NCBI GenBank assembly: GCA_036924085.1
Contig: JAVGWX010000013.1
Location: 47,639,175-47,703,174 of the forward strand
Reading direction: 5' to 3'
Source of the DNA: Ariolimax columbianus
Taxonomy: Eukaryota > Mollusca > Gastropoda > Stylommatophora > Arionidae
DNA length: 64,000 bases
Shown: piece after piece, positions 31,490 through 41,450 of the stretch
Position numbering within the stretch: the first letter of the stretch is position 1
How the letters are laid out: each line of letters begins with the position of its first letter
The notes under the pieces: model-generated
The model's input: the letters and a program-made list of their open reading frames with translations, nothing else
Told to the model about the DNA's origin: nothing
Databases searched by the model: none
Position numbers and translations under genes: made by a program

Positions 31490-32015
31490 GGGCATCATCA
31501 TCATCATGTAGCATGTCCTTTATAGAACGTCGCTCCTATCACAGTCTGTCTGAAAGAAATTCGTTCCCTTGCCAAAACTCCAGCTTCCGCCACAGTCATG
31601 CCCAGACATTCCAGGATATCTTGGTGCCATCATCTTCTTGGTCTACCCATGCCTCTTTTGCCTAGCACCATACCTTCTATCATTGTTCACTCAAGACCGT
31701 TGCGTCTCTTGATGTGACCAAAGTATTTCAATTTTCTGACCAAAATTGACTTGATAAACCAGTTCTCCTCTATGTTGAACTCTTGCCGAGTGGCTAAATT
31801 TGTCTTTCTCTTAGCCCAAAGTATTCTGAGGATCTTTCTGTAACATTTTGACTCGTTGGACTCGATTCTTTTTCTAGAAGTTTTGGTAATCATCCATGAT
31901 TCGCAGCCATATGCTACCACAGGAAAAACACAGGCTCTTAAGACTTTCACTTTTGTCGTTTTGTTGGTACTCTGCCGTAATTTCTTCAGGCTTCTTAGCT
32001 TTTGCGTTGCCATGG
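31490..32015 (-). mobile_element. RTE-like LINE 3' end with (ATG)n tail
   Basis: The minus frame at 32013-31687 reads KLRSLKKLRQSTNKTTKVKV, then ACVFPVVAYGCESWMITKTS, CYRKILRILWAKRKTN, ENWFIKSILVRKLKYFGHIK and RRNGLE. A frameshift follows, then the GRGRPR-type end and the terminus GGACATGCTACATGATGATG. Better preserved than the copy at 6484. Confidence 0.87.
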
Positions 32016-32284
32016 CTAGTTTTCAACTGATTTATTTGGATCAGTAACTATTTTTCTCAATTTTGGACCCCATATATTTAAAATGCGTGACCTGATGTAT
32101 TTCTTAACTATCTATGTTAAATTTATGTTAACAATGAAGCCAGCGGATCATATCCCAGTAAAGTACTTTTTTCTATTTCTCTTAGGGAGGAACTAAACTT
32201 GGTGTCAGCAGTGGCGAAGCGGCCTATAGTCCACAGCCTTTAAAACACTGCGACTACCATATCTATATTTGGCAGCCATGTACT

Positions 32285-32555
32285 GCCACGGGGGAGGTGT
32301 GGGCTAGTGGTTAAATGGCACGGCTAACAACCCGAAGGTGCTGGGTTCGATCCCCATCACAGCACCGGCCGTTACCCCGGGGAAGCAAACCCTTAGAAAA
32401 TGCAGGAGGAAGCAGACCCTTACATAAAATACTTGCCGAAGTCGGATGCACTGAACCAACTGGCGCAAATTAAATACCGTAGTGCAACGCACACCGCCTT
32501 GGGGAACAGAGGAATAAGGTGCACGCAGAAACAAATAAAAAAAATAAAATGCCAC
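32285..32555 (+). mobile_element. SINE-C copy, well preserved
   Basis: GTGTGGGCTAGTGGTTAAAT head with A-box-like sequence, GGTTCGATCCC B box, GGCCGTTACCCCGGGGAAGC, GCAGGAGGAAGCAGACCCTT, GAAGTCGGATGCACTGAACC, A-rich 3' end. Confidence 0.88.
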
Positions 32556-32919
32556 TACCACAGGAATGGAAATAAAGTCGTACAAGTTAATTAAAAAATA
32601 AATTATGGAACGGAACTAGCATATACGTGCAGACACCTTTACATAACATTGGGTTGAAGGATGACAGCTGGTGAACTACTGCACCCCTAACAACAACAAC
32701 AACAACATCAATGCATAGAATAGCTCCTCTTCTTCCATGGTGTTTACAATGTCCTTTATTCGTGAAGTATAGATTTCATAGTATTAGTTGTCTATGTCGA
32801 ACCTTCCTTAATTGTTTCTTAAGACATGCGGAACAGGTTACAGTTTTACTATTCCGTGTTCCCAATTTCGAACCTCGGTAAAATATCGTGATTGACATAA
32901 CTAAAAAAGCGATTGTGCA
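32556..32919. other. Unassigned sequence
   Basis: A short (CAA)n tract at 32690-32707 ends in ACATCAATGC. Nothing else noticed. Confidence 0.35.
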
Positions 32920-33145
32920 ACCAGAACTCGGTTTGATAGCAAATAGAAGACGACACGATCTGATTGGTGGATGCAACTAGAACTCAGTTTGATAGCAAAT
33001 AGAAGACGACACGATCTGATTGGTGGATGTAACTAGAACTCGGTTTGATAGCAAATAGAAGACGACACGATCTGATTGGTGGATGTAACTAGAACTCGGT
33101 TTGATAGCAAATAGAATACGACACGATCTGATTGGTGGATGCAAC
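32920..33145. repeat. 56-bp array, 4 copies
   Basis: Units with GAACTCGGTTTGATAGCAAA and CACGATCTGATTGGTGGATG. It lies just beyond the 3' end of the I-like LINE, so it may have grown from LINE 3' UTR or flank. Confidence 0.95.
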
Positions 33146-33239
33146 AAGTGGCGAACGAGAGCGACGAGAAAGCACGTGGTTTGGTTAGGTTGTACAACAA
33201 CCCGCACATCACGTCTACTTTCTGGATATGTTTCTGTTT

Positions 33240-34171
33240 CTAAGAATCGATGTCACTGCACTCCGGGCATACCCATAGGTGCTCAGTCTCTCTCATCAAA
33301 TTGCGTAAGGTGTCGATGCTGATGGTCCCTGTAGCTCGCTGGTTGTACACGCTCCTGCGCCGCCCTCTCATGCGCCCCACTACGCTCGAACCTCGTTTAA
33401 TGTCGAAACTTTGCAGTCTGTGGATTGCTGCTTCATCTATTGCGGTGTCCTTATCCAGCAAGCGGTCATTGGTTGATTTCAAAATGTCACTTCTGTCCAT
33501 CACCAATGTGCTCATGATGGGAGCTTGTGAAGCCAAGATGGCAGCTCTTTCATTGCCCTGAACCCCGGCATGAGCAGGACAGTAGATCCAGGTCAGCGCC
33601 TGGAGGTTTGAGGCCTCAACAGCAGCTATCCACTCGTACCTAAGCCATCCCTTCTGTACTTTCTGAAGTACGGCTTGCGCGTCTGTCACGATGACTGCCT
33701 TTGTCAAAGAAGTCTCAGATATCCATTTCAGTGCTGAGGTCACTGCTTCCGTCTCATTCTCATACTGGAGGTTGTTGACATGTATGCCCTACTGCGCTCA
33801 GCAACGACCTCTTCTCTCACTCTAGTCGAGAAACCCCAGCCTGATTTCTCACTGTGCATGACTGACCCGTCGGTGTATATGACAGCGTCACTCTCCTGGG
33901 TGTTCTCAGTTATCAGCTGATTTATCTCGTGCTCTGCACTCTCGTTGTTCCATTCTCTACATTCCTTGCCTAAGGTTATGATGACTCTCTGGTACTCTAT
34001 CATTCTATCACCAGTGTGGACCCATTCTTCCCCTTTGGCTATCGCCTCAGCTGGAGTGACGTGTCCGATTGTTGTCTCTGCCTGTGCCATCCATGACGCC
34101 CCTCTCTTGATTCTTGATCCCTTGATGTCTGAGATACTACTGTGCAGAGGGTGTGGTCTGTGGTGACACAC
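33240..34171 (-). pseudogene. RNase H and C-terminal region of the I-like LINE
   Basis: RNase H removes the RNA strand during integration. Motifs: AVIYTDGSVMHSEKSGWGF (Asp), ETEAVTSALKWI (Glu, spanning the frameshift at 33740), AVIVTDAQAVLQKV (Asp), and WIYCPAHAGVQGNERAAIL, where the usual last Asp after NERA is Ala. That substitution would be expected to weaken activity even without the frameshifts. The end HLWVCPECSDIDS is a Cys-containing tail shared with the copy at 2380-3130. Confidence 0.88.
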
Positions 34172-34241
34172 ATATAGGCTTTGACTTGTGCCAGTTTATG
34201 TCTGGATGTCACCGATAACGATCCCAACATGTACCGCATCA

Positions 34242-36065
34242 TCACAATCGGGATATCTCTAGTGCAGCCCAGAACCAGTCGCATACCTTCATTCTGGATG
34301 CGGTCCAACCTTTCACACTGTGTTCTTGATAGTTGAGGATGCCTAGTCCGTAATCGATGACAGACAACACGACCTGACGGAATAGGATGAACAGGAGGCG
34401 TTGTTCCAAGTCGGCAGCAGCCATGAGTGCTCCTAACCCTCTCTTGCATCTTTGTACGATGTGGTCAACATGGCAGTTATAGGAAAGACTGCGAGCAAAT
34501 GTCACTCCGAGGTATTTCAACCTGTCACTCCTGTCGATGGTGCAACCATCAAAAGTGATGCCCGGGAGTTCAGCCTGCTATGGAATTATTCAAAGAGCAC
34601 CACATCATGCAGGCCTTGTTCGGATTGATCTTGGAGCTTGAGTCGATGCACCACTGTGAGATTCCTTGCAAGGTTTCCTGGATGTCTTTGACCAACTCTT
34701 GCCTGTCTGAGCCAGTCCTGTACGTTAGGATGTCATCGGCAAATGTCAACGTTCGCCCTGTCCCTGTGGGTTGGATATTGACCACTTCTACTGTGTAAAT
34801 GTTGAACAGCACCGGTGAGAGCGGAGACCCTTGAGGCAGTCCTGGACATATTCGCCTCGGTTCTGATGTCCACGATCCCACGCGTAGCGCAACTGTTCTT
34901 TCCATCAGGGCAGCTGATATCAAACTAACCAGCCACGGGTTTAAACCACACTGCTGCAGACAGGTAATTAAGGTACCAAAATCGACACGGTTGTATGCGT
35001 CTTCCAGGTCGAGTGCCACCGCGACTGTTTCTTGCTTTGATTGAAACCCCTCATACACATCATACGCGAAAGTTCCAGCGTTAGCCAGGTCTCCTTCGCT
35101 ATTCTATAGCTGCACAGCGTATCGGGTAGAATCTGCTCCCGTTCAAGGTAGGCCATTATTTTCCTGGCCACTATCTTCTCGAGCAATTTGCCATATACAT
35201 TTTGTATGGTGATTATTCGATAGCTGCCGAGAAGCGTTGAGTCCTTACCAGGTTTAGGCAGTGGGCACATATAGCTATGAAGCCAGTCCTCAGGCACATA
35301 TGCTTTCTCTATAGTGTGGTTGAACTCCTTCACCATATTTCTTATGTCTGTCTCATCCAACTGCTTGATGTAGTAATACTGTACTCCATCAGGACCTGGA
35401 GCTTTGTTTTTGCTTGTACGTAGGCTATTTACGACCTCTGCCTCGGGGATAAGGTCTACATAAGCCTCTCCCCTGATGGCTGCGTCTAAGATGCCTTTCC
35501 AAGGTTCCTGACAGGCATCTCTGTCGCCTTTGTCAGCCTGGGCAACATATCGACTGAAAAAACTTAGACCCTTCTCTTCATCTATCTGCAGGAGCCTTCC
35601 TGTGGTGTCTTGAATGTTGGAGATAAGCTGGCCTGTAGTTTGTCCATTCATCTTTCGATGCATGTGCCAGAACTTCTGGAGGGTATTATCATTACCCACT
35701 CCTGTGATGTGCCAGAACTTCTGGAGGGTATTATCATTACCCACACCTGTGATGTGCCAGAACTTCTGGAGGGTATTATCATTACCCACACCTGTGATGT
35801 GCCAGAACTTCTGGAGGGTATTATCATTACCCACTCCTGTGATGTGCCAGAACTTCTGGAGGGTATTATCATTACCCACACCTGTGATGTGCCAGAACTT
35901 CTGGAGGGTATTATCATTACCCACACCTGTGATGTGCCAGAACGTCTGGAGGGTATTATCATTACCCACACCTGTGATGAACTCCTCCCATCGCTCGCTT
36001 TTGGACTCCCTAACTAACGCTTTAAAGGAATTGGTAACTTTGCGTTTGACCTCCTCCTCGTTCAA
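34242..36065 (-). pseudogene. Reverse transcriptase region of the I-like LINE
   Basis: Copies element RNA into DNA at the nick. Motifs in order: SKNKAPGPDGVQYYYIKQ (RT motif 1), YRIITIQNVYGKLLEKIVAR, then after a frameshift near 35060 VALDLEDAYNRVDF (motif A Asp), CPGLPQGSPLSPVLFN (motif B), LTFADDILTY (motif C, catalytic Asp pair intact), and after another frameshift near 34570 MKYLGVTF. The N-terminal side holds seven in-frame copies of a 15-residue unit from a 45-bp tandem duplication; one copy is presumably ancestral. Confidence 0.9.
35660..35985. repeat. 45-bp minisatellite (7 copies) inside the RT ORF
   Basis: Units contain GTGCCAGAACTTCTGGAGGG and TATTATCATTACCCACACC. On the minus strand they code for HITGVGNDNTLQKFW, repeated. 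45 bp keeps the frame. Confidence 0.97.
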
Positions 36066-36161
36066 CGCGTCGACATTAATACCAGCTCTCTTTCTGGTTT
36101 TACGCCAATCCTTTGTTGTCGCCTCCTTTTCTCTCCAGGCCGTATCAACCTCTTGAGTCCA

Positions 36162-37112
36162 TCAGGGTGGTTGGACAAAAGGGGATCTAGTGGTCCTGCG
36201 TCCTATCGTCTGGCGCAGCTTGTTCACTACATTATCCTGTTCGTACGTGTATCTGAACACCTGGTTGGCTTTCCGGTGTCTAGTGTGTTTTCCTGTGGTT
36301 ATAAGTACGACACACGGCTGGTGGTCGCTCTCTTGTGCCCCTAATACGTCCCAGCGTGTGGATGGAACAACATCACTGGATATAAGAGCCAGGTCGATGA
36401 TCCCGGCCGTATCTCCTGGTCGAGAAGCTATTCTAGTCGGACGTCCGTCATTCACGACAGTGAGGTTTGTGTGGACTAATGTCTGGTTCAAGGCGACCCC
36501 TTGCCTATTTTCAGTGACATTTCCCCAACTCCTTTGACCTAGCATTAAAGTCACCTGCAATGAGGCACTTTTTGCTCTGTGACTCTGACAAGTCCGACAG
36601 AAATTCCCACTTTACGTCCTCGGAGAGGTGATCTACGTGAGCGTATACATTGTAGATTCTCCATTCTCGGTGGTTGATTGTTACTTCAATCCCTTGTATC
36701 TCGACATCCTCAATTTTACAGCTGCTAGTATATATCCGTGTTTGGGGAAGTTCTTGCTTCACATACATCGCCAGTCCCCACTTACCGGGCCTGCATGGAT
36801 TACTGAAGCACCTGGTGGCCCGCATGGATTACTGTACAACCTGTATCCTGGACACTTGATGGTAACATTCTCCTTCAAGCAGGTCTCCTGGATCATGAAT
36901 ATGTCGAAACTGTACACCAATTTTTGGAGAATCACTTCGCGTTGTGTAGCGCTGCGGCAATTCCAGGAGCCTATCCGTACATTTTTAAACCCACGTCTAT
37001 CTGACTTTCTTCGACATTTTCTCTTTCTCTCTCTTTTCTTTCTTTCTCTCCTCTTCTCTCCCCTTCCTCTCCTTCTGCGTCCACGTTCCTTATCGCCATT
37101 TGCTGGAGACAT
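36162..37112 (-). pseudogene. Endonuclease (APE-type) region of the I-like LINE
   Basis: In AP-endonuclease-like retrotransposon proteins this domain nicks target DNA to prime reverse transcription. Visible motifs: VRIGSWNCRS (first strand), FMIQETCL (catalytic Glu), IYNVYAHVDH, CLIAGDFNARSKE (Asp/Asn) and QESDHQPCVV (final Asp-His). All the signature residues remain, spread over three frames: frameshifts near 36800 (with a ~30-bp duplication of GCATGGATTACTG) and near 36530. The basic segment RRRRGRGEKRRERKKRERK precedes it. Confidence 0.85.
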
Positions 37113-37139
37113 CGACGTCAGAGCACGATCTCCGTAGCT

Positions 37140-37371
37140 CCCGTGATGACTCTTATGTGTGGTTTTTCATCAGAGTTTTCCTTCTCCTAGAAGAGTTGCT
37201 TGCGGGGCTAACGCGTCTCCTCTACTCGGTTTGTGGTCGGTTGTCTTCTGGACATGGAAACAAGCTACTGTTACAGCGGCCTGGCCATCTAGGAGGTGTT
37301 TGGTACTGTGATCGCCTGTAGTTGAGCCTGTTAAGATGCCTAGCATTGAACTGACTTAGAATAATATATAC
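37140..37371. other. Unassigned, probable 5' flank of the LINE
   Basis: No motif. It ends with the left hAT duplication ATATATAC. Confidence 0.35.
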
Positions 37372-37662
37372 CAGGCGCTCTCAACCTGGCGTTCGCGTCA
37401 TGCAAGTAAGAACAAAGCACTCTAACGATTACCTGATTCACACCTGCAAGACTGTTTACGTGTAGCTGCAAGTTAGTGCTCCTTGGACATCACTAAACTT
37501 CTGAGTGGCTTTCAAGCTCAAGTATGTTATTAACCCTGTGAGTGTTTTAAAAATTCATTGTTTTTTTTACCAAAAAATGAAACCCATCAGATTACATGGT
37601 GATCGGGCACTTAATATTACACATGAACGGAGCTCGCAATCTAACAAGGTTGAGAACCCCTG
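37372..37662. mobile_element. hAT-like MITE, 291 bp
   Basis: Left end CAGGCGCTCTCAACCTGG; right end read inward CAGGGGTTCTCAACCTTG (14 of 18 identical). Flanks ATATATAC (37364-37371) and ATTTATAC (37663-37670), 7 of 8 identical. No coding capacity. Confidence 0.85.
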
Positions 37663-37949
37663 ATTTATACAATAAGTTCAAGATTGGCATTGCTGAACTG
37701 TGTACCTGCGACACAGCCCCCCATGACGCCAGAATACATTTTGCAGTATCCTGACGAAAGAAGTAGCATTTGTGGCAATAGGCAGTGTCATTCCACGAGC
37801 AGCTGTACCGAAGTGGGCGGAGACTCAAGTCGACTGCTGCCTTCGTTAGAGGCATTGGCGTGGAGGTCTGAAGACGAACGAGGAAGAAGTGGACAAAGAA
37901 GGAGACTTTGAATGACCTTGTGTTTTCTTCTCACTTTATGTCATCCTTG

Positions 37950-38665
37950 TATAGTTTCGGGTTGCTGGATGTTCTGCAGGCAGTTCAGTTGAAGAAAGGC
38001 AACAACAACAATGAGCAGATTAACAAAAAAGTCTGGGAGAACAAGAAATTCATTGTTAAAACAAAAACACTTGTTTAGCAGGCCTGCGTTCTCAGCACTC
38101 TCCTTTATGGCAGTGAAACATGGTCTACATACACGTGACAAAAGAGACAGCTAAACAGCTATCCCATAAGGTGCCTGCTCAGAATCCTGGGCGTTGGGTG
38201 GCAAGACAATATCACCAACTCAGAGATGTTGGAGATAACAGGCACTGTCACAATCTTTTCCATGCTTAGTCTTCAAAGGTTCCGATGGTTGGGACACATT
38301 CCTGAGGATGAATGGTGGCAGAATAACGAAATATATTCTCTGTGGAGAAACAGTCTCGAGGCCGGTCACTACTTTGGTACAAGGATATATGCACGCCGGA
38401 TATGAATGACGCAGGCATCAATGTGGAATCATGGGAACAGGACGCTACGGCACGTATTATATGCAGGGGCAGGATTAAGCATGTAATACAGACAAAGGAG
38501 ATACTGATTGCGGATAGGCTAAGGACTCAAGGCTTGAGAAGACACGCCACACCATCCAATGCCGCAAACGGTCCTGACTTTCCTTGCACACAATGTGGAA
38601 GAGGCTTCTCTGCTCGGATTGGTCTTACGAGTCCTATGCATTATCGTCATGAACTGTAGTTGCAT
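37950..38665 (+). mobile_element. LINE-X 3' end with C2H2-like terminus
   Basis: Frames: NEQINKKVWENKKFIVKTKT, ACVLSTLLYGSETWSTYT, CLLRILGVGWQDNITNSEML and SLQRFRWLGHIPEDEW. The end encodes DFPCTQCGRGFSARIGLTSP, then MHYRHEL, a C2H2-like pattern (C-x2-C ... H-x3-H). The best-preserved LINE-X terminus in the window. Several stops. Confidence 0.8.
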
Positions 38666-38819
38666 CCCTTGTTTCAAAAGCATAATTTCTATCGTCTGAC
38701 AAGTCAATAATTTTACTTTTACAGTAGCTTAATCAGCGAGGTAATGTTTGGCACCGTTATCAACTGTAGAGCATCACTTTTCACTTCGACATTAGCCCTA
38801 AAAAGGACGCACTATGTCG

Positions 38820-39480
38820 TAGTTTACAATTCATCATCATCAGGTGCCTTGCCGATTGGCGTTGGCGATCATGGACCTCAATCCACTTCTATCACGTGTG
38901 TCGCTTACCAACTCTGCTTTTCATTATCGTCCTTGCCATTCTCTTAGGCTGTCCAACATCTTCTCTCTCGGCCTTCCTCTGTCTCTCTTTCCTACTATCT
39001 TTCCCGTTGTTACGATGTACTCTAAGCCGCCTCTGCTCATAACATGCTAGAAAAATGATGCCTGCCTTGTTCTGATCCTTGCAATAAGTTGTCTTTGTGT
39101 CTGTGCCTCTTCGAGTACTGCATCATTAGTCTTCTTTGCAGTTCATGGGATCCGCAGCATTCTTCTGTAAAACCGCATCTCCGTTGCGTCCAAAGATCTA
39201 TGCGCTGGCTATCTGATTGTCTATGATTCACTACCATATGTAAGTACTGGTTCCACAAACATCCAAGTGCTCTTTTTCTCAGTTGCGGTGGCAAGGTTTT
39301 GTTGCATAATATTTCTTTCATGGTCCGAAAGACCGATTTTGCTTGGGCTATTCTGCTATTTATTTCGTAACTTCATCTTCCATCTGATATTGTGTATGCG
39401 CCCAGGTATTTAAATGTGTTAGTGCACTTCTACGTTGCGATTTCAACGTCGTTTGACCCGCTTTTACTGGAGACCATATT
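38820..39480 (-). mobile_element. RTE-like LINE RT C-terminal fragment
   Basis: Minus reading: NTFKYLGAYTISDGR, INSRIAQAKSVFRTMKEILC, NKTLPPQLRKRALGCL, PVLTYGSES, then FYRRMLRI-type words. Upstream catalytic motifs are missing, as is a clear tail. It differs from the (ATG)n-tailed group. Confidence 0.7.
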
Positions 39481-39734
39481 TATGGTCGCACTGCGACCCC
39501 TGTTGTTTTAGCCAGGATACACAGGCAGTCTGCTAATATGGCCTCCGGTATGACACGGAATAGGTTCTTGGTCAATTGTAGTCCGCTGATCTTGAAATGA
39601 GTCACTGGATGCTGTTAGTTCATTCACTGCTACCTTTTCGGCCTCATCCTCTGCATTTTCGGCCTTTCCTCCTGTATTTTCCGCTTTATCCCCCAGTCGA
39701 GGCCGCAGAGAGCCAGAAGATAGATTTCCTTACA

Positions 39735-39790
39735 TATTCTTCTTCTTCTTCTTCTTCATCGTACGCTGTTTACAGCGATAGTTACGTTTT
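39735..39790 (-). mobile_element. Jockey-like LINE 3' terminus with (GAA)n tail
   Basis: On the minus strand CTGTAAACAGCGTACGATGA then (GAA)n, matching the end of the LINE at 54289-57001 (TGACAGCGTACGAAG then (GAA)n). Only the last tens of bases can be recognised. Confidence 0.6.
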
Positions 39791-40250
39791 TAATTTGTTA
39801 GCCTGTGGCTCAGTTCATACGATTTCAACAGGCGTTTCTGTAGGGTTGCCCTCCTCAGCCTTTGGCTGTCCAGCCTAACTGCAAGGCAGCAGTTGTTTTT
39901 GGTCAGAGTTGTCTCTCTTAGGAAGTTGTCTTGCAGGACTCGTGTCTATAGGGTTTGGCAATGATATGATGGACCAAGTACTAGTTTGTACTATCCCGGA
40001 AGAGAGGCAGTCCAGTGTGACTTTGTCCCAGGATCGTCACGTCCTGCCAGAGACGTAGCATATGCATGTGAGTGAGGTATCTTTTTGCTCCCTTTATTTT
40101 CTCGGCTATTCTGCCGTGATGGTACGCCTAGCATTCCCCGCCACCCGGGAGGTTGTCACAATAGGGCAGGAGGTGCAATGTCCGCTGGACTGCATCTCTT
40201 CTGCGTCCATTGGAATGACTGATAGCAGACAGAGGCAAAGAGCGAGGAAG
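39791..40250. other. Unassigned sequence
   Basis: No clear coding motif. It may contain more of the LINE 3' UTR or rDNA spacer, which I cannot tell. Confidence 0.3.
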
Positions 40251-40267
40251 GAGTGCATTTTACCAGG

Positions 40268-40500
40268 TGCATTTCTGCGGCTCGACCGGGCCGGGCTGAG
40301 ACGCAAGCCCCAGCCATGTCGTAGCCTCCCATCACAGCGGTGCTGAGATTTAGGGCGGGATTCTAGCTTAGAGGCGTTCGGCCGTAGTCCCTCAGATGGT
40401 AGCTTATCAGCCAAGCACGTGGACCAAATGTCAGCGACCTGTGATTCCTCTCGAAATAGTGCATTTAACCAGGGGACAAGCCTGGTCATTACACGGAGAT
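40268..40500 (-). rRNA. 28S rRNA fragment (3' region), second copy
   Basis: Minus strand: TAATGACCAGG, CGAGAGGAATCACAGG, CATTTGGTCCACGTGCTTGG, then GGGACTACGGCCGAACGCCT and CTAAGCTAGAATCCCGCCC. These correspond to the conserved eukaryotic 28S words CGAGAGGAACCGCAGG, CATTTGGTGTATGTGCTTGG and GAACGCCTCTAAG near its 3' end. More diverged than its neighbour. Stops abruptly near 40268 at AGTGCATTTTACCAGG, which also occurs (15 of 16) at 40458-40473. Confidence 0.85.
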
Positions 40501-40519
40501 GTTCGCCTGGTGCGGACAT

Positions 40520-40992
40520 ATCTCATGGTCAAGGGTTGAGTCTCAGCAGTTCGCAGTGAGGTAGCTGATCTACTGCTTAGGGCACCCCGACCGAGAACTA
40601 AGTCTTCTACAAATGGTTTCATACCTCATCGCTGTATGGGGTGAATATCGAGCAGCTTCCCGCCCGCTTTGATCGGCGGACGGCAGAGACCTCATTCTGC
40701 GGCTCGACCAGGCGGGGCTGGAGCGGGAGCCCCAGGTCCCCACCATGTCGAAACCTCCCTTTGCAATCGTGCTGAGGTTTTGGGCGGGATTTTGGCTTAG
40801 AGGCGTTCGGCCGTAATCCCTCACCTTGTAGCCTCGCGCCGTTGGCTTATCAGCCTAGTACGTGAACCAAATGTCTGCGGCTCCTCTCGAGTTAAGCACG
40901 ATTACCGTAGCAATGCCCTGTCATTAGTAGGGTAAAACTGACCTGTCTTCCGAGGGTCTATTTCCAGCACCCGTTCAATATTAGACCGGACG
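40520..40992 (-). rRNA. 28S rRNA 3'-terminal fragment
   Basis: Minus strand: TCTAATATTGAACGGGTGCT, AGACAGGTCAGTTTTACCCT, ACTAATGACAGG, CGAGAGGAGCCGCAGACATT, GGCTGATAAGCCAACGGCGC, GAGGGATTACGGCCGAACGC, CTCTAAGCCAAAATCCCGCC, then GGGGTGCCCTAAGCAGTAGA and GAACTGCTGAGACTCAACCC, the conserved 3' end of invertebrate 28S. About 470 bp are continuous. Upstream 28S is missing. As a rearranged fragment it is unlikely to give functional rRNA. Confidence 0.9.
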
Positions 40993-41009
40993 TATCAATA
41001 GAGAGCTTT

Positions 41010-41090
41010 TTAGTTTTGTCAATGGCCAAGTTTCTGGAACCTGTGATTTCTGCAGGGTTAAGACCAGATTACCATTAGGGGGTTAAGAGA
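41010..41090 (-). other. Junction sequence between 28S pieces
   Basis: Reads TTCTCTTAACCCCCTAATGG and GCAGAAATCACAGGTTCCAG on minus. Not assigned with confidence to 18S, 28S, ITS or spacer. Confidence 0.4.
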
Positions 41091-41142
41091 ATGTCCTGTC
41101 TTCCGTGGGTCTAATACCAGCACACGTTCACTATTAGACCCA
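41091..41142 (-). rRNA. Short 28S fragment
   Basis: GGGTCTAATAGTGAACGTGT, GCTGGTATTAGACCC and AGACAGG correspond to the 28S segment CACTAATAGGGAACGTGAGC / TGGGTTTAGACC / GAGACAGG. Confidence 0.75.
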
Positions 41143-41185
41143 ACGGAAGTGCTCTCAATTTGACAGTCATTCTACAGTATTGGCG

Positions 41186-41250
41186 TGTTAAGTTAATTTA
41201 AGCCGCAGGCTCCACTCCTGGTAGTGCTCTTCCGTCAATTCCTTTATCAT
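41186..41250 (-). rRNA. Short duplicated 18S fragment
   Basis: AAAGGAATTGACGGAAGAGC, ACTACCAGGAGTGGAGCCTG and CGGCTTAAATTAACTTAACA repeat, with mutations, the segment at 41377-41445 of the main 18S copy. It is followed by the same linker type and the same 28S segment. Confidence 0.85.
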
Positions 41251-41284
41251 ACACTGAATGCAGACCAACCGAGCCCCAGATGAC

Positions 41285-41345
41285 ATAACCCCAGATTTCT
41301 GAGGGTCTAAATCCAGCTCCCGTTCCATATTACACCCAAGGAAAG
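41285..41345 (-). rRNA. Short 28S fragment fused downstream of 18S
   Basis: CCTTGGGTGTAATATGGAAC, GGGAGCTGGATTTAGACCCT and CAGAAATCTGG match the same 28S segment as 41091-41142 and 40992-40940. It lies about 30 bp after the 18S break. Confidence 0.75.
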
Positions 41346-41376
41346 TGGTCTCGGCATGTCAGTCATTTCAGTGTTG

Positions 41377-41401
41377 GCCGTGTTGAGTCAAATTAAGCCG
41401 C

Positions 41402-41450
<49 letters not shown>

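Larger units (their letters stand above)
33240..37112 (-). mobile_element. I-like LINE, near full length, frameshifted
   Basis: Endonuclease, reverse transcriptase and RNase H are in the order and orientation of an I-group or Nimb-like LINE (clade from domain order, not from a search). About 3.9 kb. At least five frame changes and a 45-bp in-frame array break it, so it is a dead copy. Two other partial copies occur here (2380-3130 and 59720-60540). An upstream basic Arg/Lys/Glu-rich segment near 37112-37000 may be the end of ORF1 or a linker. Confidence 0.85.
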
